Assembly: GCF_003096575.1 (NCBI RefSeq)
Contig: NZ_QEKT01000007.1
Span: 1-64,000, forward strand
DNA from: Convivina intestini
GTDB lineage: Bacteria; Bacillota; Bacilli; Lactobacillales; Lactobacillaceae
Reading direction: 5' to 3'
DNA length: 64,000 nucleotides
This document shows positions 48,236-57,475 of the stretch, piece by piece; position 1 is the stretch's first letter; every line of letters begins with the position of its first letter. A program made the position numbers and the translations under genes. Below the pieces are notes generated by a model that worked only from the letters and a program-made list of their open reading frames with translations, was not told the origin of the DNA and made no database searches.

Positions 48236-48270
48236 AAAAAATCAGTTCATGCAAAATGAGCTGATTTTTG
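48236..48270 (+). terminator. Terminator after the serine-rich protein gene
   Basis: AAAAATCAGTTCAT and ATGAGCTGATTTTT pair with one G-U pair and a short loop. Confidence 0.85.
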
Positions 48271-48302
48271 TTTAGTTAAAATTTATATTGGAGAACATGC
48301 AG

Positions 48303-48839
48303 ATGGAAATTCGTGAAGGTGATTTACTTTTTGTGCGAAGCGGTCATAAAAAATTAGATCAAATGATTGCGCAAAGTACAGGTCAGAATAGTTATATTCA
48401 CGTTGCCCTTGTGACTAAGATTAAACCAGAAGTACGGGTCATCCATGCCAGTATGCCAGCTGGCTGTTTAGCAGAGACCTTGACTGACTTTCTGGTGAAA
48501 AGGCAAGGCTTAGTTGATCTGTATCGGATTAATGCCCCGAAAAATGATATTTGCCGGGCGATTGGTAGGGCACAAGAGAATTTAAATCGGCCTTATAATT
48601 ATAGTTTTTTACCAGGTGATGAAGGACTCTATTGCTCAGAACTGATTACCGAAGCCTTTGACGGGCAAAATATTTTTGAATTAAATCTACTTGAGTTTGG
48701 TGGACCCCAAGAACAGGAATATTGGACGAAATACTATGCCAAGTTGGGAATGGATTTACCGCAAGGAGTCTATGGGAGCAGTCCTAATTCTTTAGTGAAA
48801 AGTTCTCAACTCAATTTTATCGGCGAATTGTCGGATTGA
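48303..48839 (+). CDS. YiiX/YebB-like permuted papain-fold amidase
   Basis: This 178-residue protein resembles NlpC/P60-related hydrolases of the YiiX type. The N-terminal MEIREGDLLFVRSG is followed by histidine 33 (SYIHVALVT) and cysteine 111 (GLYCSELITEAFDG), the expected order for a circularly permuted Cys-His pair. No signal peptide is present. Such enzymes act on amide bonds of peptides, peptidoglycan fragments or lipids, and the substrate here is unknown. ATG 48303 is nine bases after GGAG; TTG 48288 and ATG 48297 are less well placed. The tail meets the convergent tetR gene directly. Confidence 0.8.
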   Translation: MEIREGDLLFVRSGHKKLDQMIAQSTGQNSYIHVALVTKIKPEVRVIHASMPAGCLAETLTDFLVKRQGLVDLYRINAPKNDICRAIGRAQENLNRPYNYSFLPGDEGLYCSELITEAFDGQNIFELNLLEFGGPQEQEYWTKYYAKLGMDLPQGVYGSSPNSLVKSSQLNFIGELSD

Positions 48840-49346
48840 TTAATCAGTTGGAAAGCGCTTAGTGCGAATAATTTCATCTAAAATACGATAGCCTTCGGCT
48901 GTATCATAGGGGTGTTTACGCTGTTGGTTCCAAATGCTGACCACATAGATTTCGCCGAGCGTCCAAATAAATTCGGGATCATCAGATAATTTGAACAGGT
49001 GTTTGAACACGGCTGTATCAAAGATTTTTTTGAATTCGGTATCCTGGAGTTGAAAATCTAAAATATCAATATATTGATTCATCTGGAGATCTTGCAGGAT
49101 TGAAAATGGCGAAGCTTTAAATGTATCTAAGTCAACGTGTTCAAAAAATTGTTTAAAGGTAACTGATAAGATAGCATTCATCAGGTCATATTTATCATGG
49201 AAATGGCGATAAAAGGTGTTGCGATTGATGTCGGCAATATCACAAATTTGTTTGATACTTAATTTAGAAAAAGGAACCGTTTGTAGAATTTTCATAGTGA
49301 CACTGGTGATATGTTGGTACATTAATTGTGATCGTTTAGTTGGCAT
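48840..49346 (-). CDS. TetR/AcrR family transcriptional regulator
   Basis: The 168-residue protein has an N-terminal helix-turn-helix (FSKLSIKQICDIADINRNTFYRHFHDKYDL, shown here in part by SIKQICDIADINRNTFYRHF). The C-terminal ligand domain is not conserved enough to name a ligand. It is divergent from an RND exporter gene, and a palindromic operator lies between, so it is probably the local repressor. Confidence 0.88.
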   Translation of the reverse strand: MPTKRSQLMYQHITSVTMKILQTVPFSKLSIKQICDIADINRNTFYRHFHDKYDLMNAILSVTFKQFFEHVDLDTFKASPFSILQDLQMNQYIDILDFQLQDTEFKKIFDTAVFKHLFKLSDDPEFIWTLGEIYVVSIWNQQRKHPYDTAEGYRILDEIIRTKRFPTD

Positions 49347-49372
49347 TTATTTACCTATACATTTTTGGGAAT

Positions 49373-49391
49373 CTGTCTACTTTATAGACAG
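49373..49391. promoter_or_regulatory. Palindromic operator candidate between tetR and the exporter gene
   Basis: CTGTCTA (49373-49379) and TAGACAG (49385-49391) are perfect inverted arms with a five-base centre. On the minus strand TATACT (49395-49390) touches the right arm and may be the -10 of tetR, fitting autorepression. Confidence 0.65.
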
Positions 49392-49408
49392 TATACCATT
49401 TTTATCTC

Positions 49409-49437
49409 TTTACCCAGCTAAAACACCCTAGTAGAAT
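49409..49437 (+). promoter_or_regulatory. Candidate promoter of the MMPL exporter gene
   Basis: TTTACC (49409-49414), 17 bases, TAGAAT (49432-49437). It lies downstream of the palindrome. Confidence 0.5.
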
Positions 49438-49474
49438 AACCCACAGTTACTTTTATATATAGGAGGAGCAAACG

Positions 49475-51751
49475 ATGCTCAAACGGTTAGGAAAATGGAT
49501 TTATCATAATAAATTCAAAACCCTATTGGCATGGCTAGTGCTACTAGTTGCATTTGTCTGGGGTGCAGTTGGTATGGGATCACATTTCGTCACTAATCTG
49601 TCGATTTCTGGGATTCCCTCCACTGAGATTCAATCAACTTTGGAAAAAGAATTTGATTTAAATCCAAATAGCGGAACCTTGAAAGTAGTTATTCAGCATA
49701 AGGATGGCGATGGCGTTAATAGTGACGAAATCAAAAACCAAGTTGCTCAAGCTACGCAAAAGGCTCAGGATAAATATGGGTCAGATATTAAGTCAATTTC
49801 TAATCCTTATGAATCCGGCATTATTAGTGAAGATAAAACGACTACTTATGTGGACGTGACCTTTAAACAAAGTGGTCAAAACGTTCCTTACACATTAGTT
49901 AATAATGTTCGTAAGATTTTTGATGATAAAGTTAAGGATAAAGGCACGACCTTAGCCTATACTGGTTCAGCTCGAGTAACGCCAATGGATTTGGGTGGTA
50001 CATCAGAAATTATTGGTGTAACCATTGCCTTTATCTTACTGTTGATTCTCTTTAGGTCCTTTGTGACTGCTGGTATGCCAATTGTTAGTGCCTTAGTTGG
50101 TTTGGGTAGTGGTGTCTTACTGATTACGATTGGGACAAATTTCTTTGATTTAGCTAACGTTGGTGAAACTTTGGCAGTTATGCTGAGTTTGGCAGTTGGT
50201 ATCGACTATGCCTTATTCATTTTGAACCGGTATAAAACTGATTTGGCTGATACCGATGGTGATCAAGCCGAAGCCTTGGGTCGGGCCCTACAAGAGGCTG
50301 GTAAGTCAGTGATCTTTGCTGGTGTGACAGTTATTATTGCGGTATGTGGTTTGAGCCTCTTGGGCATTGACTTCGTCTCAGCGATGGGATTTGCCGCAGC
50401 TGTGGGTGTATTCTTTGCCCTCATTTCGGCTTTGACCTTCCTACCAGCTATGATTAGTTGGGCTCAGAAGTTTATTAAGCCTAATACAAAAACAGTCGAT
50501 GAAATGGCTGCTAATCCAAGTAAGGCAACTTCATTTTTGGTTAAGCATCCTTGGACAGTTGTAATCGTTGGGGTGGCCGTTCTACTTGGATTGGCTGTAC
50601 CCGCTGGACATATGCGGATGGGCATGCCATATAATGGTTCCTTACCTGAAAATCGTACTGAACGTCAAGCTTATGACATTATTTCAGATAAGTTTGGTGA
50701 AGGAGTTAACTCACCTTTGATTGCCGTGGTGGAATTAGATAAAACCGCTGATGATGAAGAGAGTTTGGCTAAGATTGCTGATCATCTAAATGGCTTTGAT
50801 GGGGCTAAAACAATGCTACCAATGGTTGATCAGGCTAAGGCCCAAGCCTTAAAGACTCAGTTAACGCAACAGATGCAACAACAGGCCATGGCTCAAGCTC
50901 AGGCAACTGGCCAAATGCCTACTGATCAGCAAAAGGCCGAAGCTGCTGCTAAGATTAAGGCAACTATTTTACAGCAAGCATCAAAGCCTTATAAAGTAAG
51001 TGCTGATGGTAAGTATGCCATGATGGTTGTGATTCCTAAGAAGGGTTCAGAATCTGAGCAAACTGAAAAGTTAGCTAATCAGATTAAGGATTACTCTAAG
51101 ACCACTGAAAGCAAGTACCATGCTAAGATCACTTTGACGGGTGTTAGTGCTGTGAACCTGGATATCACTGATAAACTTAACCGGGCGACCCCAGTATTTG
51201 CCGGTATTATCATTGGTTTGGCATTCATCTTATTGATGTTAGTATTCCGCTCATTTATCATTCCTTTGATTGCAATGGCTGGTTTTGGTATTTCCCTCTT
51301 AGCTTCATTTGGTTTCACTACCTTGGTAATGCAAGACGGCTTCATGAAAGGCTTCTTTGGTATTAGTAAGGGCGCACCATTGATTTCATTCTTACCGGTG
51401 GTCGTAATTGGTATTTTGTTCGGTTTGGCGATGGACTATGAAGTCTTTATGGTTTCTCGTGCTCGGGAGGAATACTTGAAGACCGGTGATAATAGCCGTG
51501 CTGTGATTGTGGCCCTACAAGATAGTGGTCCAATCGTTATTACCGCAGCTTTGATTATGATTGCGGTCTTTGGTAGTTTTGCCTTGAATCCTGATCCAAC
51601 TATTAAGTCAATGGGACTAGCATTATCCTTTGGTGTTCTCTTCGATGCCTTCATTGTGCGGTTGATGATTGTGCCATCCATGATCCAAATTTTTGGTAAG
51701 TGGAATTGGGCTTTCCCGGGCAATAAGCGGAATTGGATTTCTGAAAAATAA
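49475..51751 (+). CDS. MMPL/RND-family membrane exporter
   Basis: The 758-residue protein has the two-fold repeated RND layout. One N-terminal helix (about 16-35) and an extracellular domain are followed by a six-helix bundle with SLAVGIDYALFILNRY (about 238-253). The second half has the same pattern with GLAMDYEVFMVSRAREEY (about 650-668). A glutamine/alanine-rich extracellular insert (about 455-495) is seen. MMPL proteins export lipids, siderophores or drugs, and in firmicutes YdfJ/YdgH-type members are regulator-linked. Substrate unknown. AGGAGGAG precedes ATG 49475. Confidence 0.9.
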   Translation: MLKRLGKWIYHNKFKTLLAWLVLLVAFVWGAVGMGSHFVTNLSISGIPSTEIQSTLEKEFDLNPNSGTLKVVIQHKDGDGVNSDEIKNQVAQATQKAQDKYGSDIKSISNPYESGIISEDKTTTYVDVTFKQSGQNVPYTLVNNVRKIFDDKVKDKGTTLAYTGSARVTPMDLGGTSEIIGVTIAFILLLILFRSFVTAGMPIVSALVGLGSGVLLITIGTNFFDLANVGETLAVMLSLAVGIDYALFILNRYKTDLADTDGDQAEALGRALQEAGKSVIFAGVTVIIAVCGLSLLGIDFVSAMGFAAAVGVFFALISALTFLPAMISWAQKFIKPNTKTVDEMAANPSKATSFLVKHPWTVVIVGVAVLLGLAVPAGHMRMGMPYNGSLPENRTERQAYDIISDKFGEGVNSPLIAVVELDKTADDEESLAKIADHLNGFDGAKTMLPMVDQAKAQALKTQLTQQMQQQAMAQAQATGQMPTDQQKAEAAAKIKATILQQASKPYKVSADGKYAMMVVIPKKGSESEQTEKLANQIKDYSKTTESKYHAKITLTGVSAVNLDITDKLNRATPVFAGIIIGLAFILLMLVFRSFIIPLIAMAGFGISLLASFGFTTLVMQDGFMKGFFGISKGAPLISFLPVVVIGILFGLAMDYEVFMVSRAREEYLKTGDNSRAVIVALQDSGPIVITAALIMIAVFGSFALNPDPTIKSMGLALSFGVLFDAFIVRLMIVPSMIQIFGKWNWAFPGNKRNWISEK

Positions 51752-51766
51752 ATATCAGCATAACAG

Positions 51767-51796
51767 GCACAGCATCGATTGATGTTGTGCTTTTTG
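51767..51796 (+). terminator. Terminator after the MMPL exporter gene
   Basis: GCACAGCATC and GATGTTGTGC pair around GATT (51767-51790) and TTTTT follows. Confidence 0.85.
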
Positions 51797-51874
51797 TTAT
51801 GAAGAGGTGTTTTTAAAATGCCTATCTTATGCTATTCTTAAGAAGATTAAATTGCGATGGGGTAGAGATTTATT

Positions 51875-53665
51875 ATGAAAACATTACGATATTTATGGCG
51901 TGGCAATAGCGCCTTTTACAAAAACTGGTGGCAATATGCGATTTTAGTGGTAGTTGTGCAAGCCGTCATCAAGCACCTATTTATTCCACTTTATACGTTA
52001 GCTTTGGAAGTTATTTTAGCTGTTTTTCGCATTAATTACATTTCTTATAATAATTTAGGTGTACTACTGAAATATGGCGGATTACCGCTGATACTGATTG
52101 TAATCTTAGCGATATTGATGCTACTAACGGCCTATCTTCAATTTGCCTTTATGTTGACTAGTATCTATCGGATTTCTAGTGGTAAAGGGTTGGAATTATT
52201 GGCTGCTGGTCGGGCTGCCTGGAATAGTTTACGCTCATCTTCATTACCGGGCATTGTTCTTTTCTTGCTATATGTAGCTCTGGTATTACCAACTTCTTCT
52301 TCTTTTTTCACATCAAGTTTACTTAAAAAAGTAGTCATTCCAGACTTTATTTTAGAATTTTTATCTCAAAATATATATTATGCGATAGCTATTTTTGTTG
52401 GCTTTTTAGTTTTAACTTACTTCTCGATTCGATTAGTACGCGTGTTGCCATTGATGTTAGATAATGATTACGGTTTTAAGGAAGCACTTCATACTAGTTG
52501 GAGCGAAACCAAAGGTCACTTTATCCGCTATGTCATCCGGGTGGCAATTATTGCGGCATTAACTGTGATTAGCATTACCTTGGCCAAATTGGCTGGGGTT
52601 GCTTTGCAGGAAATGTTTGATGTTCATTGGAAGCATTTGGCCTTTGCCTCGGGTATTTTCTTAACCTTTTCAGTTGAGATTATTGAAGTATTATTAAAAA
52701 TATTTGAAACAATCTTATTAGCCTTTATTATTATTTTTCCAAATGCAATTCCACTTAAAAAGAGCCCTACTATCTGGGCTACTTTCCGACGCCAGAAGCG
52801 GGCCAAGGTGGTTTTTGGTACTAGTATTACCATTTTTGCCGCAGTCTTAGTTCTGTTTAATATTTCTTATCTAGTTGGTTCCTTTGGTAGCGCCAAGACC
52901 ATGTTAACGATTTCTCATCGAGGAGTTGACGCTGGTAACGGTGTTCAAAATACTTTACCAGCCTTAGAAAGGACCGCTAAGGTTAAACCAGATTATGTCG
53001 AGATGGACTTGCACGAAACCAAAGATCATCAGTTTGTTGTCATGCATGATGAGAATTTAAAGGCCTTAACGGGCGTTGATCGGATTCCTCATGATATGAC
53101 TTTGGCTGAGATTACCAAGTTGACAGCCCATGAAAATGGTCAAGAGGCTCGGGTGGTTAGTTTTGATGATTATTTAGCAACGGCGGAACGATTGAATCAA
53201 AAACTTTTGGTTGAAATTAAGACAACTAAATATGATAGTCCGCAGTTAATGGATAACTTTAAAAAGAAGTATAGTAAACGCTTGATGCAAGATCATGACA
53301 TGATTCATTCTTTAGATTATCGTGTTATTTCTAAATCAGAAGAACTAATGCCGAAAATACCGGCTAGCTTTATTTTGCCGTATACTTTAATCTTGCCCAA
53401 TACGAATGCTAATTTGTATACTTTGGAAGAAACCACTTTGAATCAAAAAATTGTGGATGAAGCTCATAATCATAATCAGCGGGTGTTAGCTTGGACGATT
53501 AATGAGGAAAGCGACATGCAACAAATGGTGTTCTTGAACACAGATGGTATTATTACTGATAATCTAACTACCTTAAAAGAAGTTCTAAAAGATCAAAATG
53601 ATAATCCATCGTATGCCAAAAGGATGTCGCAGCTGTTAGATGTTAATTGGCAATCAGCCTTTTAA
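51875..53665 (+). CDS. Membrane-anchored glycerophosphodiester phosphodiesterase
   Basis: The 596-residue protein has an N-terminal membrane domain of about eight hydrophobic segments (1-330), of the GPDPase_memb type. A C-terminal catalytic TIM barrel follows, with SHRGVDAGNGVQNTLPAL (catalytic HR), YVEMDLHETKD (metal-binding E and D) and VVMHDENL. It would cleave glycerophosphodiesters or trim the glycerol phosphate of lipoteichoic acid at the outer surface. GGGGTAGAG precedes ATG 51875. Confidence 0.9.
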   Translation: MKTLRYLWRGNSAFYKNWWQYAILVVVVQAVIKHLFIPLYTLALEVILAVFRINYISYNNLGVLLKYGGLPLILIVILAILMLLTAYLQFAFMLTSIYRISSGKGLELLAAGRAAWNSLRSSSLPGIVLFLLYVALVLPTSSSFFTSSLLKKVVIPDFILEFLSQNIYYAIAIFVGFLVLTYFSIRLVRVLPLMLDNDYGFKEALHTSWSETKGHFIRYVIRVAIIAALTVISITLAKLAGVALQEMFDVHWKHLAFASGIFLTFSVEIIEVLLKIFETILLAFIIIFPNAIPLKKSPTIWATFRRQKRAKVVFGTSITIFAAVLVLFNISYLVGSFGSAKTMLTISHRGVDAGNGVQNTLPALERTAKVKPDYVEMDLHETKDHQFVVMHDENLKALTGVDRIPHDMTLAEITKLTAHENGQEARVVSFDDYLATAERLNQKLLVEIKTTKYDSPQLMDNFKKKYSKRLMQDHDMIHSLDYRVISKSEELMPKIPASFILPYTLILPNTNANLYTLEETTLNQKIVDEAHNHNQRVLAWTINEESDMQQMVFLNTDGIITDNLTTLKEVLKDQNDNPSYAKRMSQLLDVNWQSAF

Positions 53666-53672
53666 ATTTATT

Positions 53673-53706
53673 AACACTAGTGTAGAAACTAGTGTTTTTT
53701 TGTTTT
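53673..53706 (+). terminator. Terminator after the phosphodiesterase gene
   Basis: AACACTAG (53673-53680) and CTAGTGTT (53689-53696) pair perfectly and are followed by a T run. Confidence 0.85.
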
Positions 53707-53734
53707 TTTATAAAAAATAGGTAAGATATAAGTT

Positions 53735-55087
53735 ATGAAATTAAGTGATAAATTAACATTAGCAATTATGATTGTAGGTTCATTTCTAGGTGTCTTTAGT
53801 TCCACTTTAATGAACATCGCCCTACCAAATTTAATGACTGCTTTTCATATATCAGTTTCCCAGGTCCAATGGGTGACGACTGGTTATATGCTAATATCGG
53901 CCTTGGTTATTCCAGCTAGTTCTTATCTCATTAAAAAATATTCGATGCGCAATTTATATCTGAGCTTTGCGACGATATTTTTATTAGGATCAATTTTAGG
54001 GGCTTTAGCGCCAACTTTTTGGTTAGTTGTTGTCGGTCGTATGATTCAAGCTCTAGGCGCCGGCGTACTGTTTCCATTGGTGATGGTTGCTGGTTTGAAA
54101 TATGCCCCTAAAGAACATCGGGGCATGGTTATGGGCGTAGTGGGCATGGTCTTTAATTTTGCGCCCATTATTGGCCCAAGTATTGCTGGTATTATTCTAA
54201 ATGTGGCTTCTTGGCGTTATCTTTTTATTGTATTGATTCCTGTTATTGCAACAACAATTATAGCTGCTGGGGTAGTATTGCCCAAGGAACAAATGCAAGG
54301 GGATGAACATCTAAATTATCGGGGATTAGGACTGCTGTCGCTTAGTTTAACCGCAATTTTGATTGGTCTATCTAATATCGGTACGATGACTTTTATTTCT
54401 TGGCCGGTCCTGGGCAATCTACTGGGTGGAATTATGGTTGGTTTACTATTTTTACACTATCAAGAATGCAGTGCCAATCCGGTGATTGATTTACAAATTT
54501 TTAAAGATCGGCAATTTAATTTAGCTAATAGCATTAATTTTTTGTTAACTTCAACTATGTTTAGTAATACGATTATTTTGACACTCTTGATTCAAGGCGT
54601 TATGAAACAAAATCCACTGGTTTCAGCCTGGGTAATCTTGCCAGGAGCCTTATTAACAGGAGTATTGTCGCCACTTTCTGGCCGCTGGTTTGACCGTTAT
54701 TCCATTAAAAGGTTAACTTTAATTGGATTAAGTTTAGATATTTTGGGTACGATTTTGCAACTTAATGTAGAGCTAAAGTTTGCCTTTTGGATTTTATTGG
54801 GGGCCCAACTCATTCGCCAATTAGGTTTGGTAATGGTCTTAATTCCGATTCAAACGCAGGCGGTTAAAACATTATCACCCCGCTTAATTCCAGATGCTAT
54901 TCCGGCTTATAGTATGTTTCGTCAGATTGCTAGTTCAGTTGGAACAGCAATTATCGTGGGAATTATGTCGATTGCTGCTTCGGTGGTTGGTACTGAGGCT
55001 GGCGAAGTAGCAGGTATTCGAGTTGGATTTGCCATTTCTTTAGGAATGATTATTATAGCCTTAGGTCTTTCACGGCGATTAAAATAG
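53735..55087 (+). CDS. MFS multidrug exporter, DHA2-type
   Basis: The 450-residue protein has about 12-14 membrane segments. It shows the DHA2 pattern near the start (STLMNIALPNLMTAF), QWVTTGYMLISALVIP, and motif C-like GVVGMVFNFAPIIGPSIAG in helix 5. It is probably a drug or metabolite exporter; the substrate cannot be read. The ribosome binding site is weak (AGGTAAG). It stands alone, 49 bases from the terminator above. Confidence 0.85.
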   Translation: MKLSDKLTLAIMIVGSFLGVFSSTLMNIALPNLMTAFHISVSQVQWVTTGYMLISALVIPASSYLIKKYSMRNLYLSFATIFLLGSILGALAPTFWLVVVGRMIQALGAGVLFPLVMVAGLKYAPKEHRGMVMGVVGMVFNFAPIIGPSIAGIILNVASWRYLFIVLIPVIATTIIAAGVVLPKEQMQGDEHLNYRGLGLLSLSLTAILIGLSNIGTMTFISWPVLGNLLGGIMVGLLFLHYQECSANPVIDLQIFKDRQFNLANSINFLLTSTMFSNTIILTLLIQGVMKQNPLVSAWVILPGALLTGVLSPLSGRWFDRYSIKRLTLIGLSLDILGTILQLNVELKFAFWILLGAQLIRQLGLVMVLIPIQTQAVKTLSPRLIPDAIPAYSMFRQIASSVGTAIIVGIMSIAASVVGTEAGEVAGIRVGFAISLGMIIIALGLSRRLK

Positions 55088-55151
55088 TTTGGACGAAATG
55101 ATTGATTATTAATTTGTAAATTGTTATAATATAAAAGTTGTTTGAGACAAC

Positions 55152-55234
55152 GGGAGTGTAGCGAAGTCTGGCTAAACGCGACGGACTGTAACTCCGTTCC
55201 TTCGGGTTCGTAGGTTCGAATCCTACCGCTCCCA
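55152..55234 (+). tRNA. tRNA-Tyr(GUA)
   Basis: A class II tRNA with acceptor GGGAGTG/CGCTCCC, anticodon stem-loop ACGGA-CTGTAAC-TCCGT (anticodon GTA) and a long variable arm with CCTTCGGG. Discriminator A is at 55234 and the 3' CCA is not encoded. Confidence 0.96.
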
Positions 55235-55268
55235 TACCGTGTCATAGCTAACGGTTATAAATAGCTAT

Positions 55269-55340
55269 TGCCCCTTGGCCAAGTGGTAAGGCAGAGGTTT
55301 TTGGTACCTCCATGCGCTGGTTCGATCCCAGCAGGGGCAA
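55269..55340 (+). tRNA. tRNA-Gln(UUG)
   Basis: Acceptor TGCCCCT/AGGGGCA, anticodon stem-loop GAGGT-TTTTGGT-ACCTC with anticodon TTG, and a normal T arm. Discriminator A is at 55340, with no encoded CCA. It lies 34 bases after tRNA-Tyr, probably cotranscribed. Confidence 0.96.
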
Positions 55341-55349
55341 TCAGATGAG

Positions 55350-55375
55350 ACAGTCAGTGATGGCTGTTTTTTTGT
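55350..55375 (+). terminator. Terminator after the tRNA pair
   Basis: ACAGTC pairs with GGCTGT (with a G-U pair) around a six-base loop, followed by seven T residues. Confidence 0.6.
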
Positions 55376-55380
55376 ACATA

Positions 55381-55412
55381 AAAACCGATCCATTGCGGAT
55401 CGGTTCTTTTTA
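55381..55412. terminator. Terminator of hflX (minus strand)
   Basis: AACCGATCC (55383-55391) and GGATCGGTT (55397-55405) pair perfectly, with A and T tracts on both sides. It sits at the end of hflX and could also stop tRNA read-through. Confidence 0.85.
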
Positions 55413-56696
55413 AATTTGGTAGGCTTGGTATTTAGTCAACTCTTGTGGTGAAAGTACTAATTCAATAACTGTACCTTCTTCGGTATAGTCTTCCTGTAAG
55501 AAAACGTGTTCACTACTCAAAGTAGCAACTAGTTTATTTTCACTAAAAGGAATCTTTAATGTAACTGGTTGACTATCGGCAAAAATATTTTGCTCAATCA
55601 GTTGAATTAATTCGTCTTGCGATTTTAAGTCCAAGGCTGAAATGGTAATCGCATTTTCGCCATCCACTGTGGGATAGGGTAAGTCGGTTTGATCGGCCTT
55701 ATTGAAAACGGTAATCATTGGTCGATCGGTGACCCCGATTGATTGAAGGGTTTCTTCCGTCGTTTTCATCATTTGCTGATAATTGGGGTCAGAAACATCA
55801 ACCACTTGTAATAATAAATCTGCCTGGCCGGCGGCTTCCAAAGTCGATTGAAAGGCAGCAACTAAGTTGTGGGGGAGTTTAGAAACAAAACCAACCGTAT
55901 CACTTAGTAGGAGCTGGCGCTTATCAGCTAAGGTTAACTTACGAACAGTAGTATTTAAAGTGGCAAAGAGCATATTCTTTTCAAAGACTTGTTTGGTGGT
56001 GTCGTTAACTGCACCTACGCCAAAACGTTCTAATAGACGATTCATCACGGTTGATTTACCGGCATTAGTATAGCCAACTAAGGCGACAGTTGGTAGCTGA
56101 CTAGCTTGACGCTGGGCGGTACGGGTATCTTCGTCTTTGATTAGTTCAGCAAGTTCCTGCCTGATATGAACCATTTCACTGGTGATACGGCGGCGAGATT
56201 GTTCTAGCTTAGTTTCACCAGATCCACGGCTGGTAAACCCAGCACCACCCGCACCAGTTTGCTGATCAAGACTGACCGACATACTAGTCCGTAAACGTGG
56301 TAGTTGATATTGTAAACGAGCAAGCTGGACTTGGAGTTTAGCAACCTTAGTTTGGGCTCGTTGGGCAAAAATATCTAAAATTAAACCAGTCCGGTCAACG
56401 ACTGTAGCATCAGTTAATTTTTCTAAGTTACGAATTTGGGAAGGGGAAAGTTCATCGTTTACAACGATTAAATCAACTTCATAGCTTTGAACGGCTTGCC
56501 CTAGTTCTTCGACCTTACCCTTACCAAAATAAGTTGCGGGGTTAGGTCGGTCTAGTTTTTGTAAGAATGTTTCAACTGGCTGGAGATTGTTTGCTTCAGC
56601 TAAATTAGCTAATTCGGCCAACTCATAATCAATATCTTGATCTTGCTGACCTTGTAGACCGGCTAGTAAAACCGGACGGAGTGTATTATCTGTCAT
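55410..56696 (-). CDS. hflX: Ribosome-associated GTPase HflX
   Basis: HflX splits or rescues stalled ribosomes under heat or antibiotic stress. The 428-residue protein has the HflX N-domain (ATYFGKGKVEELG), a helical linker with GSGETKLEQSRRRI, and the G domain with G1 GYTNAGKST, G3 DTVGFVSKLP and G4 NKAD. AAGGTAG precedes the ATG at 56696. The histidine phosphatase gene lies 16 bases upstream, so the two form an operon. Confidence 0.96.
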   Translation of the reverse strand: MTDNTLRPVLLAGLQGQQDQDIDYELAELANLAEANNLQPVETFLQKLDRPNPATYFGKGKVEELGQAVQSYEVDLIVVNDELSPSQIRNLEKLTDATVVDRTGLILDIFAQRAQTKVAKLQVQLARLQYQLPRLRTSMSVSLDQQTGAGGAGFTSRGSGETKLEQSRRRITSEMVHIRQELAELIKDEDTRTAQRQASQLPTVALVGYTNAGKSTVMNRLLERFGVGAVNDTTKQVFEKNMLFATLNTTVRKLTLADKRQLLLSDTVGFVSKLPHNLVAAFQSTLEAAGQADLLLQVVDVSDPNYQQMMKTTEETLQSIGVTDRPMITVFNKADQTDLPYPTVDGENAITISALDLKSQDELIQLIEQNIFADSQPVTLKIPFSENKLVATLSSEHVFLQEDYTEEGTVIELVLSPQELTKYQAYQI

Positions 56697-56712
56697 TTAG
56701 ACTACCTTTTTC

Positions 56713-57378
56713 TTAAAAATAAGTTTCAGTATCATTGAAGGAAATTACTTCAGCTGTGGTATCGGTTAATGATAGTTGCATCACGGCTCCGTTTTTGACT
56801 GAGTTCAGGGCTAGGTCACTGCGACCAAACATATCGGCAATGGCTCGGATGGTCGTACCATGAGCCACTACTAATATTTGGTCGCCATCTTGATGGGCTT
56901 GACGCAGTAATTCAAAGCCGTGCTGGACCCGATCATAGAAGTGTTGATAATTTTCAGCTAATTGATAAGGGTCATGGTTGTGGAACAAGTCCATGACAGC
57001 CTGCATGCCAATGCCCGCTACCATGGCGCTATAGTCACTATAAATCGGCTTAACAAAGCCATTCAAATAGGTAACTGTAACTTGAGAATCAATTCCTTCA
57101 AAGGAGCCAAAATTTTCTTCACGAAAATCGGGTAATTGGACCGGTTCTTTAGGGGATTTGGCTTGGTTTTCGGCTAAAATAAAGCGGGCCGTGTGGATAG
57201 CTCGTGTTAAATCGGAGGAGTAGGCGCCATCAAAAGCGATTTTTGCTAAACGTTGCCCAGCTTGATGAGCATCTTGAATACCCTTGGTTGTTAGAGGGGC
57301 ATCCGAATGTCCTTGAAAGCGACGTGTCAAATTAAAATAGGTTTCACCGTGGCGGACCATGTAAATAGTAATTGCCAT
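56713..57378 (-). CDS. Histidine phosphatase family protein (phosphoglycerate mutase-like)
   Basis: The 221-residue protein has the catalytic RHG motif (MVRHGETYFNLTRRFQG) at the start and the second histidine in VVAHGTTIRAI. The family covers cofactor-dependent phosphoglycerate mutases and broad phosphatases. The short divergent sequence and context favour a phosphatase, but the substrate is unknown. AAAGGGA precedes the start. Confidence 0.88.
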   Translation of the reverse strand: MAITIYMVRHGETYFNLTRRFQGHSDAPLTTKGIQDAHQAGQRLAKIAFDGAYSSDLTRAIHTARFILAENQAKSPKEPVQLPDFREENFGSFEGIDSQVTVTYLNGFVKPIYSDYSAMVAGIGMQAVMDLFHNHDPYQLAENYQHFYDRVQHGFELLRQAHQDGDQILVVAHGTTIRAIADMFGRSDLALNSVKNGAVMQLSLTDTTAEVISFNDTETYF

Positions 57379-57442
57379 AAAGTATAGTTCCCTTTCATCG
57401 TATAAGTCTTTTTCTCTAGTTTATCATTATTTGAGAGCACAT

Positions 57443-57468
57443 AAAAAGCTCACCATGATGGGCGAGCT
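57443..57468 (-). terminator. Terminator after the CNNM/CorC gene
   Basis: On the minus strand AGCTCGCCC and the complementary TGGTGAGCT (57448-57468) pair, and TTTTT follows (57447-57443 read on the minus strand). Confidence 0.75.
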
Positions 57469-57475
57469 AGATAGA

